In this document: piece after piece, positions 1 through 6,475 of the stretch
Numbering within the stretch: the stretch's first letter is position 1
How the letters are laid out: every line of letters begins with the position of its first letter
Source of the DNA: an uncultured Collinsella sp.
Lineage (GTDB): Bacteria > Actinomycetota > Coriobacteriia > Coriobacteriales > Coriobacteriaceae
Reading direction: 5' to 3'
Assembly: GCA_902475445.1 (NCBI GenBank)
Contig: CABRZN010000027.1
Coordinates: 1-17,219, forward strand
DNA: 17,219 bases
Translations under genes and position numbers: made by a program
Notes under the pieces: generated by a model
What the model was told of the DNA's origin: nothing
What the model saw: only the letters and a program-made list of their open reading frames with translations
The model's database searches: none

Positions 1-1499
1 CCGATCGCTACATCACCGATCGCTTCCTGCCCGACAAGGCCATCGACCTGGTCGATGAGGCTGCAAGCCGTCTGCGCATGGAACTCGACAGCATGCCGGT
101 CGAGATCGACGCCACCACGCGTCAGCTCACTCAGCTGCAGATTGAGGAACAGGCGCTCATGAAGGAGACCGACGACGCCTCCAAGGAGCGTCTGGAGGCT
201 CTGCGCCAAGAGATCGCTGAGGTCCAAGAAAAGCTCAACGTGCAAAAGGCCGGCTGGCTCAACCAGAAGAACGCTATCGACCACGTGCAGGAGCTCAAGG
301 GGCAGCTCGACGAGGCCAAGAGCGAAGAGGAGCGCGCAACGCGCAATGGCGACCTGGGCCGTGCGTCCGAGCTGCGCTACTCCGTGATTCCGGGCCTGCA
401 GCAGCAGATTCAGGATTCCGAGGCTGCGCTCGAGGCGCAAAAGCAGCAGGACGGCGAGGGCCTCAACGAACAGGTGACCTCCGATGAGATCGCTGAGGTC
501 GTGAGCGCTTGGACCGGCGTGCCCGTCTCCAAGATGATGCAGGGCGAGCTCGACAAGCTGAAGGGCTTGGAGGGCGAGCTGCATAAGCGCGTCATCGGCC
601 AGGACGAGGCGGTCTCCGCTGTCGCCGCGGCCGTGCGTCGCAGCCGTGCGGGCCTCTCCGATCCGGACAAGCCCATCGGCAGCTTCTTCTTCCTGGGCCC
701 CACCGGCGTGGGCAAGACCGAGCTCGCCAAGGCGCTTGCCGAGTGCCTGTTCGATGACGAGCGTGCGCTCGTGCGTATCGACATGTCCGAGTACATGGAG
801 AAGTTCAGCGTCCAACGTCTGATCGGTGCGCCTCCGGGATACGTTGGCTACGACGAGGGCGGCCAGCTCACCGAGGCCGTGCGCCGTCGTCCGTACTCCG
901 TGATCTTGCTCGACGAGATGGAGAAGGCCCATCCAGATGTCTTCAACGTGCTGCTGCAGGTGCTCGACGACGGCCGTCTGACCGATGGCCAGGGCCGCCA
1001 GGTGTCCTTCAAGAACACGATTATCATCATGACGTCTAACGTGGGCTCCAAGGCCATCGCCGATCTGTCCGGTAAGGACGAGGAGGAGATGCGCCATCAG
1101 GTCGACGCGGCCATGGCTCAGACCTTCCGCCCCGAGTTCCTCAACCGTATCGACGACATCGTAGTGTTCCATCCGCTCGGCATGGCGCAGATCGAGAAGA
1201 TCGTCGACATCCAGCTCGCCGACGTCCGCGCACGTCTGGCCAAGGAGCGCATGACGCTTGCCATCACCCCGGCTGCCAAGCAGATGCTTGCCGTGGGCGG
1301 CTTGGACCCCGTGTTCGGTGCCCGTCCGCTCAAGCGCCTGGTCCAGCGCGAGGTCGTGGATGCCATCGCCGCCGCCATCATTGACGGCACGGTGCGCGAG
1401 GGCGACCAGGTGACGGTCGATGTCGACAAGGACGGCGGCTTTACCGTCGTGTGCGACAACACGCCGGCGGCCACCTACGAGGTCCCCGACGCCGAGTAG
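1..1499 (+). CDS. clpB: ClpB ATP-dependent disaggregase (5' end missing)
   Basis: ClpB is a hexameric AAA+ chaperone in the cytoplasm that, with DnaK/DnaJ, threads and refolds aggregated proteins. The reading frame is already open at base 3 with the end of the first ATPase domain (DRYITDRFLPDKAIDLVDEA), so the gene begins upstream of the window. A charged coiled-coil M domain follows (about bases 80-470), then the second AAA+ domain. That domain has Walker A GPTGVGKT at 696-719, the aromatic pore loop GYVGY at 837-851, Walker B VILLDE at 900-917, the sensor region TSNVGS, and the sensor-2 GARPLKR. The M domain separates it from ClpA and ClpC. It ends with TAG and is followed by a strong terminator. 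Identity is near certain. The missing N-terminal part cannot be judged, and neither can the promoter (CIRCE/HspR control is common in the family). Confidence 0.97.
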   Translation, partial: DRYITDRFLPDKAIDLVDEAASRLRMELDSMPVEIDATTRQLTQLQIEEQALMKETDDASKERLEALRQEIAEVQEKLNVQKAGWLNQKNAIDHVQELKGQLDEAKSEEERATRNGDLGRASELRYSVIPGLQQQIQDSEAALEAQKQQDGEGLNEQVTSDEIAEVVSAWTGVPVSKMMQGELDKLKGLEGELHKRVIGQDEAVSAVAAAVRRSRAGLSDPDKPIGSFFFLGPTGVGKTELAKALAECLFDDERALVRIDMSEYMEKFSVQRLIGAPPGYVGYDEGGQLTEAVRRRPYSVILLDEMEKAHPDVFNVLLQVLDDGRLTDGQGRQVSFKNTIIIMTSNVGSKAIADLSGKDEEEMRHQVDAAMAQTFRPEFLNRIDDIVVFHPLGMAQIEKIVDIQLADVRARLAKERMTLAITPAAKQMLAVGGLDPVFGARPLKRLVQREVVDAIAAAIIDGTVREGDQVTVDVDKDGGFTVVCDNTPAATYEVPDAE

Positions 1500-1541
1500 A
1501 TTTTGGGGCCGGCTTTAAATTGCCCCTCATCGCAAAACGCC

Positions 1542-1578
1542 AAGGGCGGCGGATCAAATTGGGTCCGCCGCCCTTTTT
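1542..1578 (+). terminator. Rho-independent terminator of clpB
   Basis: A perfect 12-bp stem, AAGGGCGGCGGA (1542-1553) with TCCGCCGCCCTT (1564-1575), has a 10-base loop. Its right arm runs into five T residues. It lies 40 bases after the clpB stop codon and is a textbook intrinsic terminator. Confidence 0.93.
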
Positions 1579-1630
1579 CGTGCGACAATCGATGATACTG
1601 AACGTGAGCACATGGCAAGGAGATATGCAG

Positions 1631-1825
1631 ATGAAAGACGAGAACAAGACGAACACGCCGGCGACCGAGGCAGCGCCCGCCGCACCCAAGCCTGCGCCTA
1701 AGCCGGCACCCAAGCCGCGCGACCCTTTCATTCGTGCCGAGAACGAGGACGACGACGGCTACGATCCCTACAGCGATCGCCGCCCCGAGCGCGAGCCGAT
1801 GTTCGAAGCCGACCCGTGGAACTAG
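1631..1825 (+). CDS. Small acidic Pro/Ala/Lys-rich hypothetical protein
   Basis: A 64-residue protein of unknown function. Residues 10-30 are a low-complexity stretch with three PKPA/PKPR-like units. The rest is strongly acidic (AENEDDDGYDPYSDRRPE) and ends FEADPWN. There is no signal peptide, membrane segment or recognisable domain, and it is probably largely disordered. The start at 1631 was chosen because AAGGAG at 1617-1622 lies 8 bases upstream. The in-frame ATG at 1625 would be too close to that site, and the frame also runs back into clpB without another supported start. It sits between the clpB terminator and a strong hairpin, so it looks monocistronic. The good ribosome site favours a real gene, but there is no homology evidence here. 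Confidence 0.6.
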   Translation: MKDENKTNTPATEAAPAAPKPAPKPAPKPRDPFIRAENEDDDGYDPYSDRRPEREPMFEADPWN

Positions 1826-1828
1826 GAA

Positions 1829-1885
1829 ACGTCCTCTAGCTGACGGAGCCGCGCGTTTCTGTCGGCTAGAGGCGTTCGTGTTTGC
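1829..1885 (+). terminator. Long stem-loop, likely terminator of the small gene
   Basis: CCTCTAGCTGACGGA (1833-1847) pairs with TCTGTCGGCTAGAGG (1858-1872) over 15 positions including G-T wobbles. A further three pairs lie outside a single bulge (1829-1831 with 1873-1875). The loop is about 10 bases. The downstream T-tract is interrupted (cgttcgtgttt), so termination may be imperfect. It starts just after the stop codon at 1825. Confidence 0.6.
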
Positions 1886-1924
1886 CTCCTCAACCGCTCG
1901 ACATCCTTCGGGACAGAAAGAGAA

Positions 1925-1949
1925 AACTTGCTTAATCATTAATCAAGTT
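1925..1949 (+). promoter_or_regulatory. Upstream inverted repeat, candidate operator
   Basis: AACTTGCTTA (1925-1934) and TAATCAAGTT (1940-1949) form a 10-bp inverted repeat with one mismatch and a 5-base spacer. Its core TAATCAAG recurs in the larger dyad just downstream (1972-1979, and inverted at 1992-1999). The same factor may therefore bind both. The binding role is inferred. Confidence 0.45.
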
Positions 1950-1954
1950 ACACG

Positions 1955-2016
1955 CAATCTTGCTTTCCAGCTAATCAAGAAACAGTATAATCTTGATTAG
2001 CTAGAGAGCAAGATTG
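1955..2016 (+). promoter_or_regulatory. 62-bp dyad overlapping the ATPase promoter
   Basis: Two 26-base arms (1955-1980 and 1991-2016) are inverted repeats of each other at 24 of 26 positions, around a 10-base centre. The inner 12 bp (AGCTAATCAAGA and TCTTGATTAGCT) and the outer 10 bp (CAATCTTGCT and AGCAAGATTG) are perfect. TATAAT at 1986-1991 is a consensus -10 box at the centre. The best -35 match upstream is weak (TTTCCA, 1964-1969). The right arm ends at the ribosome site of the ATPase gene (GGAG 2016-2019, ATG 2024). A repressor, possibly the ATPase itself, could occlude the promoter. If transcription began further upstream, the RNA hairpin would mask the ribosome site. Symmetry is seen; function is inferred. 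Confidence 0.7.
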
Positions 2017-2023
2017 GAGAATC

Positions 2024-3376
2024 ATGGCATTCAACGACTTGGTAGCCCAGAAAATAAAGGACTTTGAGCAGCAGGGAGTTCCGCAGGTCTTTGAGCGAGA
2101 CCTTGATCTGGGAAACCCACAGAAGCCAAAGCGCGACAACATCGTAAATGTGATTGTGGGAGCCCGCCGTTGTGGAAAGACGTATCGCCTGTATCAGGAG
2201 ATGCGCCGGCTTCAGAACCAAGGTGTCGAGCTTAACCGGATGCTATATTTCAATTTTGAGGATGAGCGCTTGCGTCCGTATGAACCATCGCTGCTAGCGG
2301 ATGTGCTCGATACATTCTATGCGCTCTATCCTGCTGCCCGAACCGAGGGTGCCTACATTTTCTTTGATGAGATCCAGGAAATTCCCGAATGGGGTGCGTT
2401 TCTGCGGCGTGTGGTCGATACGGAGAAAGCGACCGTCTACGTGTCGGGGTCTTCTTCTAAGATGCTGTCCTCAGAACTTAAGAGCGAGTTCAGGGGCCGT
2501 TCCCTTGTACGAGAGCTTTTTCCGTTGAGTTTTTCGGAATACGTCCGATATAAGACTGGAAGCGCTCCTGGTCCGGATGCACCCTTTTCCTCGAGTGACA
2601 CAGCGTTGCTTCGACATCATCTGATCGGATATCTTGAGCGAGGGGGATTTATCGCGACACTTGAGCAGGCGCCTGCGGACGCGATTCAGTTGCTACAGGA
2701 ATATGCGTCGCGAACGGTCGCCATGGACGTCGTTGAGCGTTACGACGTTAAGAATCCTCGTTTGGCCTCGCTGTTTCTGGCGCGGTGTATGGCATCTTCG
2801 GGACGAGAACTGTCGGTGAACAAGGTGTACAACGAGTTCAAGAGCAGGCAAATACCCGTCAGTCGCAATTCGCTCAGCGACTTACTTGAGTATTACGAGG
2901 ACGCCTACCTGCTGTTTTCTGTGCCGGAGTTTACGCGTTCACTTGCAAATAATACGCGGTCAGCGTCTAAAGTCTACGCTGTCGATCCTGCGATGTTTGG
3001 AGCATTCTCTCCCGCATCGGCATTGGATCAGGGCCAGAGGCTCGAGACTGCGGTGTTCAATGCGCTAAGAAGAAGGACTCCTGCGGTGCGGGCCGGTTCG
3101 GTCTGCCGCCTGCTGATTAAGGAGAAGAATAAAAGCCATGAGGTTGACTTTGTGGCTGGGGATGCGCTTCTCATGCAGGCTTATAACCTGATTCAGGTGA
3201 GTGCGGATATGGCAAGCGAGAAAACGCGCGAGCGCGAAATTGCCGCGCTTGATGCCTCGATGGCCCAGTTTGATCTTGGCGAGTCGGCAATCGTTACCAT
3301 GGATGAACAGGCCGATATTCCATGCGAACACGGTGTGGTACACGCTGTGCCCGCATGGAAGTGGCTCCTTGCTTAA
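2024..3376 (+). CDS. AAA_14 / DUF4143-family ATPase
   Basis: A 450-residue P-loop ATPase of the AAA_14-DUF4143 type, common in gut bacteria and of unknown physiological role. Walker A is GARRCGKT at residues 46-53 and Walker B is YIFFDE at 111-116. A sensor-like VSGSSSKML (140-148) and the EFRGRS / LFPLSFSEYVRY block (155-176) are typical of AAA_14. The C-terminal DUF4143 part carries HEVDFVAG...NLIQVS, resembling a degenerate PD-(D/E)XK nuclease core in which the usual Lys is Ser. Length is normal and the frame intact. It is visibly less G/C-rich, with different codon use from clpB and the PTS genes, which suggests horizontal acquisition. It has its own promoter region with a striking dyad, and it converges on the orphan 3' fragment at 3436-3491. 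Family is secure; function is open. Confidence 0.88.
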   Translation: MAFNDLVAQKIKDFEQQGVPQVFERDLDLGNPQKPKRDNIVNVIVGARRCGKTYRLYQEMRRLQNQGVELNRMLYFNFEDERLRPYEPSLLADVLDTFYALYPAARTEGAYIFFDEIQEIPEWGAFLRRVVDTEKATVYVSGSSSKMLSSELKSEFRGRSLVRELFPLSFSEYVRYKTGSAPGPDAPFSSSDTALLRHHLIGYLERGGFIATLEQAPADAIQLLQEYASRTVAMDVVERYDVKNPRLASLFLARCMASSGRELSVNKVYNEFKSRQIPVSRNSLSDLLEYYEDAYLLFSVPEFTRSLANNTRSASKVYAVDPAMFGAFSPASALDQGQRLETAVFNALRRRTPAVRAGSVCRLLIKEKNKSHEVDFVAGDALLMQAYNLIQVSADMASEKTREREIAALDASMAQFDLGESAIVTMDEQADIPCEHGVVHAVPAWKWLLA

Positions 3377-3393
3377 TCATCCTCAAAGGAGCT

Positions 3394-3491
3394 AAAAGAG
3401 CCCCGTCCCAAAAAGACTGCCCTCGCTGAGGCCGGCTAGTCCTGAGCCTTGATGCTGGGCAGCAGAATCTGGGCGAGGTAGTCGCACTCGA
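3394..3491. repeat. 98-bp direct repeat, left copy
   Basis: Matches 10928-11025 in the same orientation at 97 of 98 positions; the only difference is A at 3429 versus C at 10963. The match extends with one more mismatch to 3390/10924. Offset between copies is 7,534 bases. It holds the last 18 codons of the minus-strand membrane-protein gene plus about 42 bases of that gene's downstream flank. The left copy is therefore an orphan fragment, placed 17 bases after the ATPase stop codon. Confidence 0.97.
3436..3491 (-). pseudogene. Orphan 3' fragment of the membrane-protein gene
   Basis: Read on the minus strand, it encodes the same C-terminus (ECDYLAQILLPSIKAQD, then TAG) as the intact gene at 10970-12472. 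Upstream of 3491 similarity stops abruptly, and no start or ribosome site supports expression. An open frame runs on antisense to the Cys-rich gene, but its extra residues have no resemblance to the parent protein. It is best read as a duplicated or left-over gene end. Confidence 0.85.
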
Positions 3492-3579
3492 TCCCAACAC
3501 GCATGCGTAGCCCCCCACATGTACCTACGGCGCGAAGGTGCGATACTAGAGAACAAAGAGGCGCGCCGAAGGGATCGAC

Positions 3580-3909
3580 ATGACATCCACGCATCATATG
3601 CCCGAAACCAAGAATTACAAGTTCTTCAACCACGCCGCCTGCGAGTTCTACCCGTGCCACGACATGCCAGCCGAGGAGCTTAACTGCCTCTTTTGCTACT
3701 GTCCCCTGCACGCTCTTGGCGAGCACTGCGGCGGCAACTTCGTCTACATCGAACCGACCGACGGCACGCGTATCAAGGACTGCAGTGCCTGCACCGTGCC
3801 GCATCGTCGTGAAAACTACGACTACATCGTGAAACGCTTGTGCGAATGGCAAGCAGGGAACAAAGGTAGACACGGCAAGACAGGGACAGTCGCAACAAAA
3901 CAAAGGTAG
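3580..3909 (+). CDS. Cysteine-rich small-domain protein (PF04071 type)
   Basis: A 109-residue protein matching the cysteine-rich small domain family, probably a zinc- or metal-binding module. Residues 12-95 carry the signature order: KFFNHAACEFYPCH, LNCLFCYCPLHALGEHCGGNF, IKDCSACTVPHRRENYDYI. That gives eight cysteines in the expected spacing plus several histidines. The family is found alone or fused to cobalamin-biosynthesis proteins, but no such gene is near. The start at 3580 has AAGGGA 5-6 bases upstream; the in-frame ATG at 3598 is a less supported alternative. The last 17 or so residues (GNKGRHGKTGTVATKQR) are low-complexity and look added on. They are encoded in a stretch with an 11-bp direct repeat (AACAAAGGTAG at 3859-3869 and 3899-3909). 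The gene converges with the PRD regulator. Confidence 0.85.
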   Translation: MTSTHHMPETKNYKFFNHAACEFYPCHDMPAEELNCLFCYCPLHALGEHCGGNFVYIEPTDGTRIKDCSACTVPHRRENYDYIVKRLCEWQAGNKGRHGKTGTVATKQR

Positions 3910-4005
3910 GGGAGATAAAACACGGGCAAATGCGGCAAATCCCGAGGTGGGGCAATGAAAGAGCGGGTTTGCTCTACTTGCGAGCAGCGCCGCTGGGCAC
4001 CGCGC

Positions 4006-6003
4006 CTATTCCGTGAGCACGTCCAAGAACGCCTCGTGGGTGTGCGCCTGCAGGGCGCGTGCTGTCCGGCCAGGCGAGAGGAAGAGTTCGACAACGAGGT
4101 CGAACACGTCTTGGAAGAAGGCCATGTCCTCGGACGCCATGCCGATCATGATAACGATGTTCACCTGGTGCTCGCCCCATGCAATGGGCTTCTCGTTATG
4201 GACTACGCATAGGAAGGAGCGGTCCGCAAACATATGAATCGCGTGCGGCACGGCGAGCTCATCGGTAAACGACGTGCTCGAGATGGACTCACGTAGCAAC
4301 ACATCGTCAATGAATGCCTGCGTGGCAACGCCCTCGGCAATGCAGCGTTCGCCCATGCGCGTGATGGCAGAAACCGGGTCTTGCGCATCGATGTTCCTAA
4401 GAAAGAGCTCCGGACGCAAAAATGCTCGCAGGTATGCGTTGGCGGTCGCCGTCCGCCTCTCCAACCTGACCGCCTCGATCTCGCGCTTGATCTTTTCCCT
4501 GCTTCTATCCGACAACAGGGGGCTTACCAGCACGGCGTGCGGCTGATTGATGGGATAGGTCGCAGTGCTGATGACCATGTCGGCGCCGCAGAGCATCGTC
4601 GGGGCGGCACCGTGGTCTATCACTTCGATCACATTGAGCGAGTCGTGGAATTCCTGGTCGAGCGTTCGGAGAAAGTCGCCGATGAAGTCGTGATATTGCT
4701 CAAACACAACCGCGCAGGTAACGGGGTCTTTGCGTACACGCTTTTTTTCAAGGTAATTTCCCAGATGGAAGGCGATAAATCCAATCTCGTCTTCGCTGAA
4801 GACAAGGTTTTGGGCCTGGGCGACTCCGTGCGCAAAATAGACGGCCATGTCGTACACAGCGGCATATTCCCGCTTGATGAGCGTGGAGATAGGATTGGGG
4901 CACGAGACCCCATAGCGGCTGCGCTGCTGCGCGTTGTGCATGTGCATGGACAGCTGCAGGACAAAGCGCTCCTCGAATTCGGGGAGGCCGTATCGTTTGC
5001 GCAGGGTGTCGAGCAGGTTGATGATGAGGTCGAAAAAGTCGAGGCCGACGGTTTCGATCAGGCGCGTCCGGTCGAGCTCGTCATACGTGTAAGATTCCGT
5101 GGAAAGCGCGACCAGTGCCATCACCTGCTGACGATCGTCTGGGGACAGGTGGACGCCAAACTCAGTGGAAGAATACTCGTCGACGCTTTGGACGATGCTC
5201 TCGATGCTGCGCCTGTGCTGTTCGTTGTGCACCAAGGTCGATAGGTCGGGAGAGTCGACCTGGGTAGGAAGGCTGTTGCCCGACTGTAGGCGGGCCAGAA
5301 TGATGGAAAGATGGACAAGAAGATTGTTGAGCGCGTAGTTATTGAGAAAAAGCCCGGAAGACTGGCATAGGGTCGCGAGTTTCTCGAGCATCCCGGGAAT
5401 GTTGTACTGGGGAAACATGTCTTCAAGTGCGTGAACGGACGTAAAGTATCCATTTTTGCCATGAACCGCCAGGAATCCCAAGAGCTTGCGGATGCGCTCC
5501 TCGTTGCCCTCGATGGTGAGCTCCGTATTTTTGAGCGTAATGGAAACACCAAAGCGGGCCGCGGTCTTTCTTGCGCTTGGCAGGATGCTTCCCATAAGGG
5601 TGGTATCGCTTACGAAAAGCGAATCAGCGAGCTCATAGATGGATTGCGCGCCATCGTGTGCAATGAGGTGGGAGAGCATGGCTTCGGCTCGGCTGGGCGA
5701 CGAAGCGCTCGTATCTAGTGTGTTTTGGGTAACGTCTGACTGCGGTGCCGTGCGGTTATTGGGAGCTTCGCGAATGGTCGAATTGGGGGTGCTCGAGGAT
5801 AGGCCCTCGATTCGGTATCCCAAACCTGATGAAGTAATTGAAACGCTGCCGACTTCCTGGGACTGGGCGTTTATTTCTCCAACATAGGAGCGGATTGTCC
5901 GGGGCGTTGTCCCTAGCAGTTGGGCAAGTGTAGATGCCGATACCCAGTCCTGTGCGTTGCTCAGGATATCGATAAGCTGTTGAATGCGATCGCGTTTTGC
6001 CAT
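4006..6003 (-). CDS. LicR/BglG-type PRD transcriptional regulator with EIIA domain
   Basis: A 665-residue PTS-controlled activator or antiterminator. From the N-terminus: a DeoR/HTH_11-like helix-turn-helix (about 5-45), a Ser/Thr/Pro-rich linker (68-105), a second Mga-like HTH (105-165), PRD1 (about 205-310, His231), and PRD2 (about 320-425, His354/His356 and His413). A degenerate EIIB-like domain (428-515) follows, with no Cys in the P-loop (AVVFEQYHD). A C-terminal EIIA domain (530-665) has the phosphorylatable His587 in VPHAIH. The start at 6003 was chosen because GGAAAGGGG lies just upstream and a -10-like TATAGT sits between it and the alternative ATG at 6039. It is divergent from the EIIB-EIIC-GH1-EIIA operon, as expected of its activator. 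PTS-dependent phosphorylation of the PRDs and EIIA would tune activity. PRD1 seems to lack the second conserved His. Confidence 0.92.
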   Translation of the reverse strand: MAKRDRIQQLIDILSNAQDWVSASTLAQLLGTTPRTIRSYVGEINAQSQEVGSVSITSSGLGYRIEGLSSSTPNSTIREAPNNRTAPQSDVTQNTLDTSASSPSRAEAMLSHLIAHDGAQSIYELADSLFVSDTTLMGSILPSARKTAARFGVSITLKNTELTIEGNEERIRKLLGFLAVHGKNGYFTSVHALEDMFPQYNIPGMLEKLATLCQSSGLFLNNYALNNLLVHLSIILARLQSGNSLPTQVDSPDLSTLVHNEQHRRSIESIVQSVDEYSSTEFGVHLSPDDRQQVMALVALSTESYTYDELDRTRLIETVGLDFFDLIINLLDTLRKRYGLPEFEERFVLQLSMHMHNAQQRSRYGVSCPNPISTLIKREYAAVYDMAVYFAHGVAQAQNLVFSEDEIGFIAFHLGNYLEKKRVRKDPVTCAVVFEQYHDFIGDFLRTLDQEFHDSLNVIEVIDHGAAPTMLCGADMVISTATYPINQPHAVLVSPLLSDRSREKIKREIEAVRLERRTATANAYLRAFLRPELFLRNIDAQDPVSAITRMGERCIAEGVATQAFIDDVLLRESISSTSFTDELAVPHAIHMFADRSFLCVVHNEKPIAWGEHQVNIVIMIGMASEDMAFFQDVFDLVVELFLSPGRTARALQAHTHEAFLDVLTE

Positions 6004-6025
6004 GTGCCGCCCCTTTCCTTTCCCA

Positions 6026-6031
6026 ACTATA
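6026..6031 (-). promoter_or_regulatory. Candidate -10 box for the PRD regulator gene
   Basis: TATAGT on the minus strand, 22 bases before the ATG at 6003, with a G/A-rich ribosome site in between. No convincing -35 hexamer lies at 16-18 bp, so an activator may be needed or the call may be wrong. Confidence 0.3.
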
Positions 6032-6055
6032 CCAGCCAAAATAAAACACGGTCTG

Positions 6056-6075
6056 CTATTTTCCTAGGATAGGAA
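6056..6075. promoter_or_regulatory. Small inverted repeat in the divergent PTS promoter region
   Basis: TTCCTA (6061-6066) and TAGGAA (6070-6075) flank a 3-base centre, and an overlapping CTAT/ATAG pair spans 6056-6072. It lies just upstream of a candidate -35 for the PTS operon, where an activator such as the divergent PRD protein would bind. The arms are short, so chance is possible. Confidence 0.3.
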
Positions 6076-6084
6076 GAAAGTAAG

Positions 6085-6114
6085 TTGGACGCTTAGCCCG
6101 CCCGTCTTCATAGT
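6085..6114 (+). promoter_or_regulatory. Candidate promoter of the PTS operon
   Basis: TTGGAC (6085-6090) and CATAGT (6109-6114) are separated by 18 bp. The -10 match is poor, which fits an activator-dependent promoter. The EIIB start codon is 38 bases further on. Confidence 0.35.
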
Positions 6115-6151
6115 AGGGGGTGTCAGAAGGTAAGCGGCCAAAGGAGGAACC

Positions 6152-6469
6152 ATGGCACAACACAACGTCCTACTGGTATGTGGATCCGGAGCATCTTCGG
6201 GATTCATGGCGGCCAACATCCGCAAAGCGGTAAAGGCCCGCGGGCTCGATATGAAAGTCGCCGCAAAGAGCGAGTCCGCCGTCGAGGACTGCGTCGACGA
6301 GATTGACTGCGTTATGGCGGGCCCCCATCTCGAGAGCACCATCGGCGACATCGAAGAGGTCTGCGACGGTTATCCCATCAAGGTCGCCGTCATGAAGCCC
6401 GAGTACTATGCGCATTTGGACGGAGAGGCGGCACTCGATCACATCCTTCAGGTTCTGGGCGAGGAGTAA
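6152..6469 (+). CDS. PTS Lac/cellobiose-family EIIB
   Basis: A 105-residue cytoplasmic phosphocarrier that passes phosphate from EIIA to the sugar bound by EIIC. The N-terminus has the strand-P-loop form VLLVCGSGASSGFMA, with the phosphorylated Cys at position 10, as in LicB/CelA/ChbB. The loop is Gly/Ala-rich rather than the commoner CSAGMST form. A central DCVMAGPHL and a PIKVAVMKPEYYAHLDGEAALDHIL tail fit the family, and length is normal. AAAGGAGG at 6140-6147 lies 4 bases before the ATG. It is the first gene of the operon, with EIIC only 6 bases downstream and its ribosome site overlapping this stop codon. The substrate is probably a beta-glucoside such as cellobiose or a gluco-oligosaccharide, inferred from the GH1 gene in the operon. 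Confidence 0.9.
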   Translation: MAQHNVLLVCGSGASSGFMAANIRKAVKARGLDMKVAAKSESAVEDCVDEIDCVMAGPHLESTIGDIEEVCDGYPIKVAVMKPEYYAHLDGEAALDHILQVLGEE

Positions 6470-6475
6470 TCGATC

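Noticed and set aside
1594..1599. GATACT as a -10 box for the small acidic gene
   Set aside because: No -35 hexamer at a suitable distance; the upstream bases belong to the clpB terminator.
3364..3392. GCTCCTT/AAGGAGC inverted repeat after the ATPase gene
   Set aside because: Only 7 bp with a 15-base loop and no following T-tract; not convincing as a terminator.
3436..3903. Minus-strand open frame of 155 codons ending like the membrane protein
   Set aside because: Only the last 18 codons are homologous. The rest is antisense to the well-supported Cys-rich gene, so it was called a gene-end fragment rather than a gene.
4381..5244. Plus-strand open frame of 287 codons within the regulator gene
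   Set aside because: Antisense to the PRD domains, with no start signal and no domain.
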